Shown: positions 37,126-46,358 of the stretch, piece by piece
Layout of the letters: each line of letters begins with the position of its first letter
Position numbering within the stretch: the first letter of the stretch is position 1
Assembly (NCBI GenBank): GCA_010024875.1
Contig: RGFZ01000013.1
Coordinates: 1-63,523 of the forward strand
Length of the DNA: 63,523 nucleotides
Source: Oxalobacteraceae bacterium
GTDB taxonomy: Bacteria > Pseudomonadota > Gammaproteobacteria > Burkholderiales > Burkholderiaceae_D
Direction: 5' to 3'
Notes under the pieces: generated by a model
Databases searched by the model: none
The model's input: the letters and a program-made list of their open reading frames with translations, nothing else
Told to the model about the DNA's origin: nothing
Made by a program: the position numbers and the translations under genes

Positions 37126-38103
37126 ATGAGCTTCGCTACGATTGAACAAGCCACAGCCCGTTTGCATCGTTCTGAACTGGCAGTGCCCGGATCGAATCCT
37201 CAAATGTTCGAGAAAGCCGCCCAATCGGCGGCGGACATTGTATTTCTGGACCTGGAAGATGCGGTGGCGCCAGACGACAAAGTGCAGGCACGGAAAAATA
37301 TCATCCAAGGCTTGAACGATATCAACTGGGGCAGCAAGACCATGATGATTCGAATCAACGGCCTCGACACGCATTACATGTACCGCGATGTGGTGGATAT
37401 CGTGGAAGCCTGTCCGCGCCTGGACATGATTCTGATTCCCAAGGTAGGTACCGCCGCCGATGTATACGCGATCGATATGCTGGTAACGCAGATTGAAGCA
37501 GCGATGGGTCGCAGCAAACGGATTGGTTTTGAAATCTTGATCGAGACCGCGCTGGGCATGGCCAATGTGGAGGCCATTGCGCAGTCGAGCAAGCGACTTG
37601 AAGCGATGTCCTTTGGAGTGGCCGATTACGCTGCCTCGACACGGGCGCGCACCACGGTGATTGGTGGGGTAAACCGAGATTCAGGGGTGCTGACCGATGC
37701 CGACGATCAGGGTCACCGTCAGTACTTCTGGACCGATCCCTGGCATGCTGCGCAAACCCGGATGATGGTGGCCTGCCGCGCCTACGGCCTGCGTCCTATT
37801 GATGGCCCCTTCGGCGACTTTGGCGATCCCGAGGGCTATCTTGCAGCGGCCAATCGTGCCGCCGTGCTGGGTTACGAAGGGAAATGGGCGATTCATCCTT
37901 CACAGATCGAATTGGCCAATCAGGTATTCACACCCTCTGCCGCCGAAGTAAACAAGGCTCGACGCATCATGGAAGCGATGGCGCAGGCAGCCAAGGAAGG
38001 CAAAGGCGCGGTCAGTCTGGATGGGCGTCTGATCGATATTGCGAGCATTCGCATGGCGGAGGCCTTGCTGGCCAAGGCAGATCAGATTGGCACAAGCCAC
38101 TAG
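37126..38103 (+). CDS. mcl: L-malyl-CoA/beta-methylmalyl-CoA lyase
   Basis: Cleaves malyl-CoA to acetyl-CoA and glyoxylate. It belongs to the CitE-like fold and has 325 residues. The ATG at 37126 follows CAGGAAA. Motifs are LHRSELAVPGSNPQMFEKA, IVFLDLEDAVAPDDK with the metal-binding Glu and Asp, RINGLDTHYMYRDVVDIVE, and DYAASTRARTTVIGGVN. The ending GKWAIHPSQIELANQVFTPS is strongly conserved. Close agreement with methylotroph Mcl supports the call. It sits in one operon with mtkA and mtkB. No other serine-cycle genes are beside it. Confidence 0.94.
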   Translation: MSFATIEQATARLHRSELAVPGSNPQMFEKAAQSAADIVFLDLEDAVAPDDKVQARKNIIQGLNDINWGSKTMMIRINGLDTHYMYRDVVDIVEACPRLDMILIPKVGTAADVYAIDMLVTQIEAAMGRSKRIGFEILIETALGMANVEAIAQSSKRLEAMSFGVADYAASTRARTTVIGGVNRDSGVLTDADDQGHRQYFWTDPWHAAQTRMMVACRAYGLRPIDGPFGDFGDPEGYLAAANRAAVLGYEGKWAIHPSQIELANQVFTPSAAEVNKARRIMEAMAQAAKEGKGAVSLDGRLIDIASIRMAEALLAKADQIGTSH

Positions 38104-38133
38104 GCGAGACGCCGAGAGAATTGACCCAAAGGC

Positions 38134-39045
38134 ATGACGCTATCTTCGCTGCCATCGCGCGATGTGCGCGCCGACACCACCGAAATCCGTATTAACGCTC
38201 ACGGTATTGACTTTATTTGCCTCTCGCGGGGTAGCGGCCCCCTGGTGTTACTGGTTCATGGCTTCCCGGATATTCCACTCTCCTGGACAGCCCAGATCGA
38301 TGCCTTGTCCAAGGCGGGATATCAGGTGGTGGCACCCTACTTACCCGGCTATCTTGCGGACGCCGGGTGCGTGCCTGCTTATTACGACAAAGCGAGTCTG
38401 GTGCATTATTTCGGCGGACTGATCAAAGCGCTGTCGCCTGATAAGAAGATCACCTACATCGGACAAGACTGGGGAGCCATCATCGGCTACGGTCTGTGCG
38501 CCGCCCGACCTGATCTGCTTGATCGAGCGATCCTGATGGCCGTACCTCATCCCGAGATCGTATCGAAACATCTGCTGGTGCCAAAACATATCCATCGATC
38601 TTTTCATTGGTGGTTCTTTCAGCAAGAGAACTTTCCCGAGCAGGCTATCTTGGCGAATGACCTGGACTTCATTGATTATCTCTGGGAGTACTGGACCATC
38701 AAAGGATACCGTGATGAAGATCATATTCGCGCTATCAAACACTGCCTGCAGCAACCCGGTGTGCTGACTAATGCACTGGCGTACTACCGGGCCATGTTCG
38801 ATCACGATCGTGCGGATCCTGCGCTGCAGTCGCTTCGATCGCAGTTATCGAACAAGATATTCATCCCCACGTTGGCGCTATGCGGTGCCGATGACATGAG
38901 GGCTGAATTAATGAGGGAGCAATCCGAGTATTTCGGTGCTGACTACGAATACCGCGAGATTGCTCATGCCGGACACTTCCTCCACAGAGAACAAAGCCAG
39001 CAGGTGAACACTGCTATGCTTAAATGGTTGTCTGATACATCGTAA
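38134..39045 (+). CDS. Alpha/beta hydrolase, epoxide hydrolase-like
   Basis: It has 303 residues. The HGFPDIPLSW oxyanion motif and an Asp nucleophile in GQDWGAIIG place it with epoxide hydrolases and haloalkane dehalogenases rather than with Ser esterases. The catalytic His lies in AHAGHFLHRE, with an acid in CGADDMRAE. It begins 30 bases after mcl, so it may be the last gene of that operon. The substrate is unknown. Confidence 0.85.
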   Translation: MTLSSLPSRDVRADTTEIRINAHGIDFICLSRGSGPLVLLVHGFPDIPLSWTAQIDALSKAGYQVVAPYLPGYLADAGCVPAYYDKASLVHYFGGLIKALSPDKKITYIGQDWGAIIGYGLCAARPDLLDRAILMAVPHPEIVSKHLLVPKHIHRSFHWWFFQQENFPEQAILANDLDFIDYLWEYWTIKGYRDEDHIRAIKHCLQQPGVLTNALAYYRAMFDHDRADPALQSLRSQLSNKIFIPTLALCGADDMRAELMREQSEYFGADYEYREIAHAGHFLHREQSQQVNTAMLKWLSDTS

Positions 39046-39188
39046 ATCCTTCCTAGGAAGATCACTATTTTCAGAAAACTTTTTTTGCCTCCATTCACGT
39101 TTCGGCGCCCTCGGAGAAAGCAGCCATGCCATTTGCAGCTATCTGAGTGCTTGTTTTAACTTGGTGGAGAGCGGCCTAAGGAAAATCC

Positions 39189-39518
39189 ATGCTGCTAGAT
39201 GTCAGAACCTATACCTGCAAGCCAGGCACGATGAAGTCGCACCTGGCCTTGTACGAACAAATCGGAAAACCCGTTCAGGTTAGTCATCTGGGAGCTCCGC
39301 TGTTGTATGCGACCTGTGAGACAGGCAATCCGAATGAGTATATTCATATCTGGTGCTATCGCAATGCTGCAGACCGCGAGCAGCGGCGGGCCGCTTTGTG
39401 GGCCGACCCGCAATGGCTAGCCTATGTGGAAAAAAGCCGGCAGCTTGGGGCCCTGGAATCTCAGCACAACAAGCTCATGAAGCCGGTAGATTTTTTCCCG
39501 GAACCCCATGCCCAGTAA
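39189..39518 (+). CDS. NIPSNAP family protein
   Basis: A 109-residue dimeric alpha/beta-barrel protein. The characteristic pattern is present: MLLDVRTYTCKPGTM, then NEYIHIWCYRNAADREQRRA, then WADPQWLAYV. NIPSNAP proteins often sit in catabolic operons, but their biochemical role is unclear. It is 140 bases after the epoxide-hydrolase-like gene. Confidence 0.85.
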   Translation: MLLDVRTYTCKPGTMKSHLALYEQIGKPVQVSHLGAPLLYATCETGNPNEYIHIWCYRNAADREQRRAALWADPQWLAYVEKSRQLGALESQHNKLMKPVDFFPEPHAQ

Positions 39519-39567
39519 GCCACTGATGCGCTCGCTGCTACCCTGACCTGATCCGGTGATTGAATCA

Positions 39568-40023
39568 TCAAGGTGGGACGCGGGTTGCCTGCCATGAAAC
39601 AAAGCTCAGCTTGTTTTGTTTTTTCTGCCAGATGCTGTGATAGCGAAGCATGAGTTTCAGTGGCTTGCCGGCGATCCGAACATCGTATCTTCCCTGTCCC
39701 GACAAGATGGCCAAGCAACCAAAAAGGCGAACCGAATCATTGGTATGTTCGATGAGGTCATAGATCGTTTCTCCGCGTCGCATGGAGTCCAGATAGGATG
39801 CTTTGGTGTCAACCACGGCGCTATTGCGTACGTACACGAGATTTTCATCCAATAACGCGGACATCATACCCAGATCGTTTTTCATCTGGGATAACAAACG
39901 CAGATTCTCTACCTGCAGAACCTCTTCGCCAGTCAGCGGCTCGCACTCTGTCGCCAGCACAGGATAGCTGGCGCAATTGGCAAGCAAAGCAATCAGCACA
40001 AGATGCACATAGCGATGCAGCAT
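39568..40023 (-). CDS. Secreted SnoaL/DUF4440-like (NTF2-fold) protein
   Basis: It has 151 residues. The N-terminal signal LVLIALLANCASYPVLA contains a Cys that could be a lipobox, though it is imperfect. The body follows the NTF2-like pattern: a helix DLGMMSALLDENLVYVRNSAVVDTKASYLDSM, then a strand-rich half ending KNKLSFVSWQATR-like. Such domains bind or transform small hydrophobic compounds. No catalytic residues are certain. Confidence 0.7.
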   Translation of the reverse strand: MLHRYVHLVLIALLANCASYPVLATECEPLTGEEVLQVENLRLLSQMKNDLGMMSALLDENLVYVRNSAVVDTKASYLDSMRRGETIYDLIEHTNDSVRLFGCLAILSGQGRYDVRIAGKPLKLMLRYHSIWQKKQNKLSFVSWQATRVPP

Positions 40024-40136
40024 AAGCTTGGATTCCCTTATCCTCCCCGACGCGTGCGCCTGTCATACTGCTCAACGCCGACACGCCAGAGAAATTCAAC
40101 ACCTATCAGACGCTACTCTGCATGACAGCGCAAGCG

Positions 40137-41138
40137 TCAACGCAGGCCTCGTAAAAGGGCAGCATGAAAGCGCTCGGGGTCTTGCATCTGTGGCGCATGC
40201 CCCAGCTCGGCAAACAAGACCAGCTGCGCCCCAGGGATCGCCGCAGCAGTGCGGCGCGCCAAGACAGGGTAATTGCCGAGCCTGCCCTTGACCTCTGCCG
40301 GGGCAATGTCCTTGCCGATGGCCGTGTTGTCCTTCTCGCCGATCAGCAGCAAAGTCGGCATGGTCAGTTTTTCAAACTCGTAAAGAACAGGTTGGGTAAA
40401 GATCATGTCGTAGGTCAGCGCGGAGTGCCACGCAACGAGGTCACGCCCAGGTCCTCTCAGCATGCCGTCTTGCATCTGTATCCAACGCTCATACTCGGGT
40501 CGCCACTCATTGGCGTAATAGGTCTGACGTTGATAATTGCGCATGCGTTCGGCGCTGGCCTGCTTTTCCCTTGCGTACCATTGATCAACCGATTGTGCAG
40601 GCACTCCCTCGGCTTTCCAGTCCTCCAGTCCGATAGGATTGATCATGACCAGCTGCTCAACCTGCTGCGGGAACATCAGCGCCATGCGTGTCGCCAGCAT
40701 GCCTCCGGTGGAGTGCCCAATCACGATGAAGCGCTTCACCCCCAGCGAGCCGAGCAATGCATGGGTATTGTGTGCGAGCTGCTGAAAACTGTACTGATAT
40801 GCCGCTGGCTTGCTCGATTTGCAGAAGCCAATCTGATCCGGGACGATCACCCGGAAGCCATTCTTTTGCAAGAATCGCAGGGTAGCTTCCCAAGTCGCCG
40901 CGCAAAAATTTTTACCATGCAGAAGGACTACCGTGCGCCCATTGAACTGCTCAGGCTGGACGTCAAGATAGGCCATCTGGACTGATTGTCTCTGCGACTC
41001 AAACTTGAATCGCTGCACAGGTAGCGGATAGTCGAAACCTTCGAGCTCAGGTCCGTAGACTGGCCCTTGATCAGCAGCGACAGTCGTGCCGCAAAGGGCG
41101 GCTATCAGTGCCATGATGAGAAGAATCTGAAGTCGCAT
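40137..41138 (-). CDS. Secreted alpha/beta hydrolase
   Basis: It has 333 residues with a signal peptide ending near GTTVAA (about 22). The nucleophile elbow is GHSTGGML. The acid is the Asp of IGEKDNTAIG and the His is in AELGHAPQMQDP. The oxyanion segment is LLHGKNFCAATWE. It resembles periplasmic esterases of the prolyl-aminopeptidase-like group. The substrate is unknown. Confidence 0.85.
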   Translation of the reverse strand: MRLQILLIMALIAALCGTTVAADQGPVYGPELEGFDYPLPVQRFKFESQRQSVQMAYLDVQPEQFNGRTVVLLHGKNFCAATWEATLRFLQKNGFRVIVPDQIGFCKSSKPAAYQYSFQQLAHNTHALLGSLGVKRFIVIGHSTGGMLATRMALMFPQQVEQLVMINPIGLEDWKAEGVPAQSVDQWYAREKQASAERMRNYQRQTYYANEWRPEYERWIQMQDGMLRGPGRDLVAWHSALTYDMIFTQPVLYEFEKLTMPTLLLIGEKDNTAIGKDIAPAEVKGRLGNYPVLARRTAAAIPGAQLVLFAELGHAPQMQDPERFHAALLRGLR

Positions 41139-41218
41139 GTGCTTGCCTACTTACATTTAACTTCCTTGCTGGCGACCCTGTTGACATCGACCTTCCCTCA
41201 GCCAGAGTCATGTTGACG

Positions 41219-42217
41219 CTACAGGTCTTTGTAGACTTGCTCGAGAAGTTTTGCGCCGATCCGCGATTCCATTTTTTTGTGAACCGGTAACAAGGCGTCC
41301 TTCCACAATTTGAGCTCAGCCGCCGATGGCTGATAAATCTCGGTCTTTCCGGACTTGCGTATGGCATCCATTGCCTTCGCACTCTCCTTGTCGATCAGGG
41401 AGTCATTCAGCCGACCGGCATCGTCAATAGACTTTTCCAAGGCAGTCCGGATGTCTGCGGGCAGTTTATCCCAGAACCGTTTATTCGTGATGACCGCAAA
41501 TCCCAGATAACCGTGATTGGTCACGCACAAATGTTTTTGAACCTCAAAGACTTTTTGAGAAAAGAAATTCAAAGGCGGATTCTCGGCACCATCCACCACA
41601 CCTGACTGTAGCGCCTGCGACATCTCGGAAAACGACATGACTTGCGGATTTGCTCCTAGGGTTCGCATCTGCTCATCCAATACCTTGGAGCCTTGAATCC
41701 GGATTTTCAAGCCGCGCATATCGGCAGGTACACGAATGGGCTTGTTGGCCGACATCATCTTGAAGCCGTTATCCCAGTAGCCTAAGCCTTTGATGCCTTT
41801 TTGTTCAAGAATCCCGAATAACTGCTGGCCAACCGGCCCGCGTGTGATTCGCGCCAGTGCAGCTCGATCGGCAAACAAATACGGCAGATCAAAGACCTCA
41901 AATTCTCGTATCCCCAAGGTTCCAAATTTCGACAATGTCGGAGCCAGCATCTGCACCGCGCCCATCTGCAAAGCCTCAAGCTCTTCCTTGTCTTTGTACA
42001 GGGTGCTGTTGGGGTAAACATCCACCCTCACCTTGCCTTGCGTGCGCTGCTCTGCCAGACGCTTGAATTCTTCTATGGCCAGACTTTTCGGGGTGCCAAT
42101 GGCCGCCGCATGGCTGAATTTGATCACGACACTTGGCTCGGCAGCGATGGCGCTCCCAAAGCTCAATGTCATCACCAGCAAAATAAAAAAATAATTAATT
42201 TTTCTCAACAGGCGCAT
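41219..42217 (-). CDS. TRAP transporter substrate-binding protein (DctP family), without permease genes
   Basis: It has 332 residues from the ATG at 42217 (42223 is equally possible); codons farther upstream give no signal peptide. The signal ends near SAIAA. Family features are VIKFSHAAAIGTPKSLAIEEF, VRVDVYPNSTLYKDKEELEAL, the ligand-binding Arg in MRGLKIRIQGSKV and GVVDGAENPPLNFFSQ. Such proteins bind carboxylates for a DctQM membrane pair, but no DctQ or DctM gene lies nearby. Confidence 0.9.
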   Translation of the reverse strand: MRLLRKINYFFILLVMTLSFGSAIAAEPSVVIKFSHAAAIGTPKSLAIEEFKRLAEQRTQGKVRVDVYPNSTLYKDKEELEALQMGAVQMLAPTLSKFGTLGIREFEVFDLPYLFADRAALARITRGPVGQQLFGILEQKGIKGLGYWDNGFKMMSANKPIRVPADMRGLKIRIQGSKVLDEQMRTLGANPQVMSFSEMSQALQSGVVDGAENPPLNFFSQKVFEVQKHLCVTNHGYLGFAVITNKRFWDKLPADIRTALEKSIDDAGRLNDSLIDKESAKAMDAIRKSGKTEIYQPSAAELKLWKDALLPVHKKMESRIGAKLLEQVYKDL

Positions 42218-42342
42218 AAGCATCCGCTTCGCTGTACACAAAATAAAAACCCGCAAGCTTCGCTGGGCATGCCCAAAGGACCAACGGCAGTTGAGCATAA
42301 AGTCTACTCAGCCTCGCGCACCAGGCACGGCAGTACACGAGT

Positions 42343-43200
42343 TTACTTCGGTCGCCAGCTGTCGACCTGCTCAGGATTGGCAGCGATCCATCGCTCGGCC
42401 GCCTGACGCGGAGAGACTTTGTCTATATTCATTGATCGATCCATCTCGGTGATGGCGGCAATCGACAATCGAATATTACTCAAATGGCTCAGCGCACGCG
42501 ATGACAATTTTGATTTCAGTTGATGGTTGGCAATCAGATAAGCGCTGTCTACACCAAAAATCTGCCGGGGATCCTCCAACACACGCAGTTTGTAGACAGC
42601 GTTCATCCACTGTGGCTGCCACAATGGAAACACTACCCATGCGCCGGTGTCGTAGGCACTTTTGAAGTTAGCGATCCAGGTCGCCGGAGGGGCCGCCTGC
42701 AACTGATAACCGGTCGCCTCAAGGCCATATTGTTTTAGTACCTCTCGCCCTAGCATTGTTAGACCGGTTGATTCAGGCAACGAGACGATAGTCGCTGGCA
42801 TGCGGGATCTGACTTCCGGTTTCAGCAGATCTTCAATCGATGATACGAGCGTGGCCGGCACATACTCAGGAACTGTCCAATACAGTCGCGCGTCAGCATA
42901 CAGCTTTGCCAGTTTGAAAGTGCTTCCCTCGACGTTCCGATACAGTGCCGCATGAGCATTGGGAAGCCAAGAAGCGGCGAGTATATCCACTTCACCAGAT
43001 CCAACCTTGGGATAGATCTCAGCATGCGAGCCCTCGATCAACTCAACTGTGTAGCCCTCTTTTTCCAGCACATGCTGGACGACTCCACCGGTAACCGCAT
43101 AAAAAGATAAAGATACCTGACCAAGTTTTATTGTTTCCGCCCCTGCGAAGAACGGTAAGCAGCCCACGAAGAGCACTAACACACGAATAAGTTTCATCAA
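42343..43200 (-). CDS. Glycine betaine/choline-type ABC substrate-binding protein (OpuAC family), without permease genes
   Basis: It has 285 residues with a signal peptide ending at FFAGA (about 21). Features of the OpuAC fold are IKLGQVSLSFYAVTGGVVQHVLEKEGY, SGEVDILAASWLPNAHAALY and a Trp/Tyr-rich ligand region (YWTVPEYVP, FPLWQPQWMNAVY). Relatives bind betaine, choline or proline betaine. The matching ATPase and permease genes are absent from this window. Confidence 0.87.
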   Translation of the reverse strand: MMKLIRVLVLFVGCLPFFAGAETIKLGQVSLSFYAVTGGVVQHVLEKEGYTVELIEGSHAEIYPKVGSGEVDILAASWLPNAHAALYRNVEGSTFKLAKLYADARLYWTVPEYVPATLVSSIEDLLKPEVRSRMPATIVSLPESTGLTMLGREVLKQYGLEATGYQLQAAPPATWIANFKSAYDTGAWVVFPLWQPQWMNAVYKLRVLEDPRQIFGVDSAYLIANHQLKSKLSSRALSHLSNIRLSIAAITEMDRSMNIDKVSPRQAAERWIAANPEQVDSWRPK

Positions 43201-43300
43201 GGAGCTCCAGTAATTAATTCACGTCGGGAGTGACTAGCGTAGATATCCCAGCGAGTGCTAGAGGGCATGACAGGGCGACAGCGACCTGACGAGGCAAGTT

Positions 43301-44080
43301 CTAGAACGTACCGGGATAAGCGCCGCCATCAATCAGAAAATTCATACCAGTGATGTAGCCGGCTTGAGCGCTGCACAAATAGGCACAGGCATCACCGAAT
43401 TCACTAGGGTCGCCAAAGCGACCAGCAGGTATGGGCAGCAAGCGTTGCTGATGAACTTCGTCGAAGTCTTTGCCTGCCGCTTGCGCCATCGATACTGATC
43501 GTGACCGCATCGTATCGGTCTCGAACAGGCCAGGTAGTAGATTATTGATGGTGACATTCTTCCCAATGGTCTTTCTGGATAATCCCGCCACAAAACCGGT
43601 CAACCCGCTGCGGGCCCCATTAGAGAGCGCAAGGATATCAATCGGCGCCTTCACCGCACTGGATGTAATATTGATGATGCGTCCAAAGCGTCGCTCCATC
43701 ATTCCATCCAACACTACTTTGATCATCTCGATGGGTGTGAGCATGTTGGCGTTCAGTGCTGCTTGCCAAGTGTCCGCGCTGAAATCACGAAAATCGCCGG
43801 CGGGTGGGCCGCCCGCGTTGTTGATCAAAACATCGGGTTGCGGGCAGTGTTGTAGTGCCCGTTCGCGGCCCTCCGGCGTAGTGATATCCGCCACCACGAC
43901 CTCGACACGACCGCTACCGAGTTGTCTCAACTCGGCTGCCGTACTTTCAAGTGCCTGAGCACCGCGGGCGACAATCACCACATTCACGCCTTCGCGTACC
44001 AAGGAGAATGCGCATGCACGACCCAAGCCTTTGCTGCCCGCGCACACCAGCGCTGTTTTCCCGTGAAGACCCAGGTCCAT
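43301..44080 (-). CDS. SDR-family oxidoreductase lacking the Tyr-x3-Lys pair
   Basis: It has 259 residues. The start MDLGLHGKTALV at 44080 fits the family; an in-frame upstream codon at 44116 adds only a tail. The cofactor loop is CAGSKGLGRA, and NNAGGPPAGDF follows. The Ser of ITSSAVKAP is in place, but where Tyr-x3-Lys belongs it reads LSNGARSGL, with no Tyr or Lys. The ending TGMNFLIDGGAYPGTF is normal. Related divergent SDRs with the same replacement exist, so this is a subfamily trait. The reaction is unknown. Confidence 0.85.
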   Translation of the reverse strand: MDLGLHGKTALVCAGSKGLGRACAFSLVREGVNVVIVARGAQALESTAAELRQLGSGRVEVVVADITTPEGRERALQHCPQPDVLINNAGGPPAGDFRDFSADTWQAALNANMLTPIEMIKVVLDGMMERRFGRIINITSSAVKAPIDILALSNGARSGLTGFVAGLSRKTIGKNVTINNLLPGLFETDTMRSRSVSMAQAAGKDFDEVHQQRLLPIPAGRFGDPSEFGDACAYLCSAQAGYITGMNFLIDGGAYPGTF

Positions 44081-44228
44081 GAACACCCCCCTAAAATGAA
44101 GATTTGAATACAACATTCTTCATAGGGAGTCCGAACACCGTCAAGCCAGAAATTCTGGGGCGGTGCCCAAGATTATGTTTGATGAGTAAAAGCTGAATAA
44201 ATCAAGTGCTTAGCCAGCGCATGTCTCG

Positions 44229-45170
44229 TCAGATCGCAGAATTGGCTTTGCTCGGGACTGAAGCGATGGCTTTCACGCCTTCTTGTTCAAAAAGCCATCG
44301 CCGGAAAATAGCGACTTTGCGACTGATGCCACCCTCTGGGTACACAAGATAATAGGAAAATGCAGATGGCAGGCTCTCTTCAAACGGTTTGAGTAACTTG
44401 CCCGATAAAATATCATCATGCACCCACTTCCCCTTGGCGAGCGCAATGCCTTCGCCTGCGATTGCCGCGTCGATCGCTAGCGACGCAGGTGTGTACGAGG
44501 GACCTTTCGAGGCGTCAATACCCTCCACACCCATAGCCCGAATCCACTGCGCCCAATTCGGTGCGGTGACATCATCTTCTGAATGCTCAGCATGTAGCAA
44601 GGTGTGGAACCTGAGGTCTGTCAGCGATCGCAAACTTGTCGTGGAGTTAAACAGCTTAGGGCTGCACACCGGAAAGATATCCTCGTTCATAAAATTTTCG
44701 GCGACCAGTCCGGGGTAATCACCTTGCCCAAAGCGGATGGACGCATCAAAATCTTCTCGATTGAAATCGATCCACTTTTTACTGGCGATCAGCTTGATTT
44801 CTAGATCCGGATACTGTTGCCGGAAATTCGCTAGCCGCGATCTCAGCCATTTGGTGGAGAAGGTTGGAGGTGCGCCAATTTTAAGTACGTTTTCAAAATC
44901 ACGAGATTTGACGCTGCTAGTCGCTTCCAGCAAGCCTTTGAATGCGTCTCGAACCGGTGGTAACAAAGCGCGCCCTGCCACTGTGAGCGTCAGTGAATTA
45001 TTTTGGCGAAGGAATAACTTCAATCCGAGATAATCTTCCAGTTGCCTTACATGCTGACTAACCGCACTCTGGGTCACGTTCAGTTCTTCGGCACTGCGAG
45101 CGAAGCTCATATGACGCGCTGCTGCTTCAAAAGCCCGCAGCGCATTCAGTGGAGGTAAGCGATTTGGCAT
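44229..45170 (-). CDS. LysR-family transcriptional regulator, GcvA-like
   Basis: It has 313 residues from the ATG at 45170 (MPNRLPPLNALRAFEAAARH), with GAGGGGG about 10 bases upstream; the further upstream codons are not needed. The winged helix reads SFARSAEELNVTQSAVSQHVRQLE, then LFLRQNNSLTLT. The effector half has IGAPPTFSTKWLRSRLANFR and the GcvA-type DASIRFGQGDYPG. It may control the neighbouring SDR, binding proteins or itself. Confidence 0.9.
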   Translation of the reverse strand: MPNRLPPLNALRAFEAAARHMSFARSAEELNVTQSAVSQHVRQLEDYLGLKLFLRQNNSLTLTVAGRALLPPVRDAFKGLLEATSSVKSRDFENVLKIGAPPTFSTKWLRSRLANFRQQYPDLEIKLIASKKWIDFNREDFDASIRFGQGDYPGLVAENFMNEDIFPVCSPKLFNSTTSLRSLTDLRFHTLLHAEHSEDDVTAPNWAQWIRAMGVEGIDASKGPSYTPASLAIDAAIAGEGIALAKGKWVHDDILSGKLLKPFEESLPSAFSYYLVYPEGGISRKVAIFRRWLFEQEGVKAIASVPSKANSAI

Positions 45171-45238
45171 GTGGCACATCCCCCTCGGCAGCTCATGCGC
45201 TCCCGGTCTGCAATGTGAACAGGGCAAAATAAAAAGCA

Positions 45239-45255
45239 GGCGCTGAAAAAGCGCC
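45239..45255 (-). terminator. Leftward terminator upstream of the GcvA-like gene
   Basis: On the minus strand GGCGCT and AGCGCC pair around TTTTC, followed by TGCTTTTTATTTT. It would end leftward transcripts from the small hypothetical gene at 45400-45597. Confidence 0.5.
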
Positions 45256-45399
45256 GGTCTCAGGTCGGTGCTTTTGGCGGGCGGGATGCATAGGTCCGAA
45301 TTCGCTGCTGCACCCTTGCCGCATGTCTGTCATGTCCGTGATACTGCCGCTTTACCATTGACCCGACAAGTCGGGCTTTACACGAGGTTTTTAAAATTC

Positions 45400-45597
45400 T
45401 CAATGATCATAGAAAGTCACTTCGGATATCTCGATGTTGTGACGTTCGGGGTATTTCTGCATAAGATAAACAAGTGCCAGATCTTCTGATGCCTTGGGTA
45501 TACCGGCTTTGATCAGTGCGGTCGTCCGCCTGCCGCCAACCACCGTTTCTGTAAAGGTATATCGGATCACTGCCTGCACGGAGCTCGTGTTTTTCAT
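45400..45597 (-). CDS. Small hypothetical protein
   Basis: A 65-residue frame from ATG 45597: MKNTSSVQAVIRYTFTETVV and later LIKAGIPKASEDLALVYLMQ, ending SEVTFYDH. The mix of residues and the alternating strand/helix pattern look like a real protein, and a leftward terminator lies downstream. Against this, no clear ribosome-binding site precedes the ATG and I do not recognise the family. The frame stays open a further 32 codons upstream. Confidence 0.45.
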   Translation of the reverse strand: MKNTSSVQAVIRYTFTETVVGGRRTTALIKAGIPKASEDLALVYLMQKYPERHNIEISEVTFYDH

Positions 45598-46358
45598 TGT
45601 CGCGTACTGATAAAAAATATAGGTATCTTCTGAGGCCGGATGGCCATGAGTGCAAAGGTGTAGATTGACACAGATGCTCTTTTGACCGACCACTTTGAGT
45701 GTAAATCACTGCGGCATGAACTTAAGTTAGCCTTTAAGAAAGCGCCGGCGTGTCGCCTTTTTACTCGAATTGGAGATTCTATAGCCCGGCCAGAAAATGG
45801 TGGGGATTTTGTGATTTTTGATTCGAGGTTGTTCAGCGGATTGGCGGTAATGGCTCGGGTGATATGGCCCAGATCCCGCCGGCACTCGCCCAAGCGGCGG
45901 CTCGCAAAGCATTGCCGCTAGGGAGTCATCTTGCTTATATCGACGTTCAAACGATAGCTTTTATGAAATTCATGTTTACATCCGACCTCATGGATTTTTT
46001 CAGCGAGTTTTCATAATTGAAAACAAAACCACACCCGGGCTCTCGAACCGCGCCCAAGCCTGGCTTTGTCGGACCGAAAATGTGCGGCGGAATTGCAAGG
46101 ATTGCCGCTCCGACCTATTGAATAAAGCCCCAATGTCGTATAGGGTCTTCCTGTTGATCGCTGGCTCTGGCGCAAGCAATAAAGCGATCCAGCTCTGCGT
46201 GGATGGCCAAATTCGGCTTGCATTACCAATGCTCCGCGAGTCACGATTCCAGTCGAGTTGCAAGAGCCGTTGACACGATTTATTCGATGCAGCAAAAGAT
46301 CGCGACAATTGAGGTTGATATCCTTCAGCATCTGAAAGATTCGTGAGGAGACCCGTCG
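45598..46358. other. Non-coding or decayed stretch left of the MORN gene
   Basis: About 760 bases of lower GC content with no reading frame of convincing composition on either strand. The frames present are short, rich in Ser, Arg and Cys and lack ribosome sites. GAGGAG at 46346-46351 serves the MORN gene. No repeats, tRNA or integrase fragments were seen that would explain it. Confidence 0.4.

Noticed and set aside
45594-45893. A 99-residue minus-strand frame in the gene-poor stretch
   Set aside because: Ser/Arg-rich with no domain or ribosome site, and in a different frame from the better small gene at 45400-45597.
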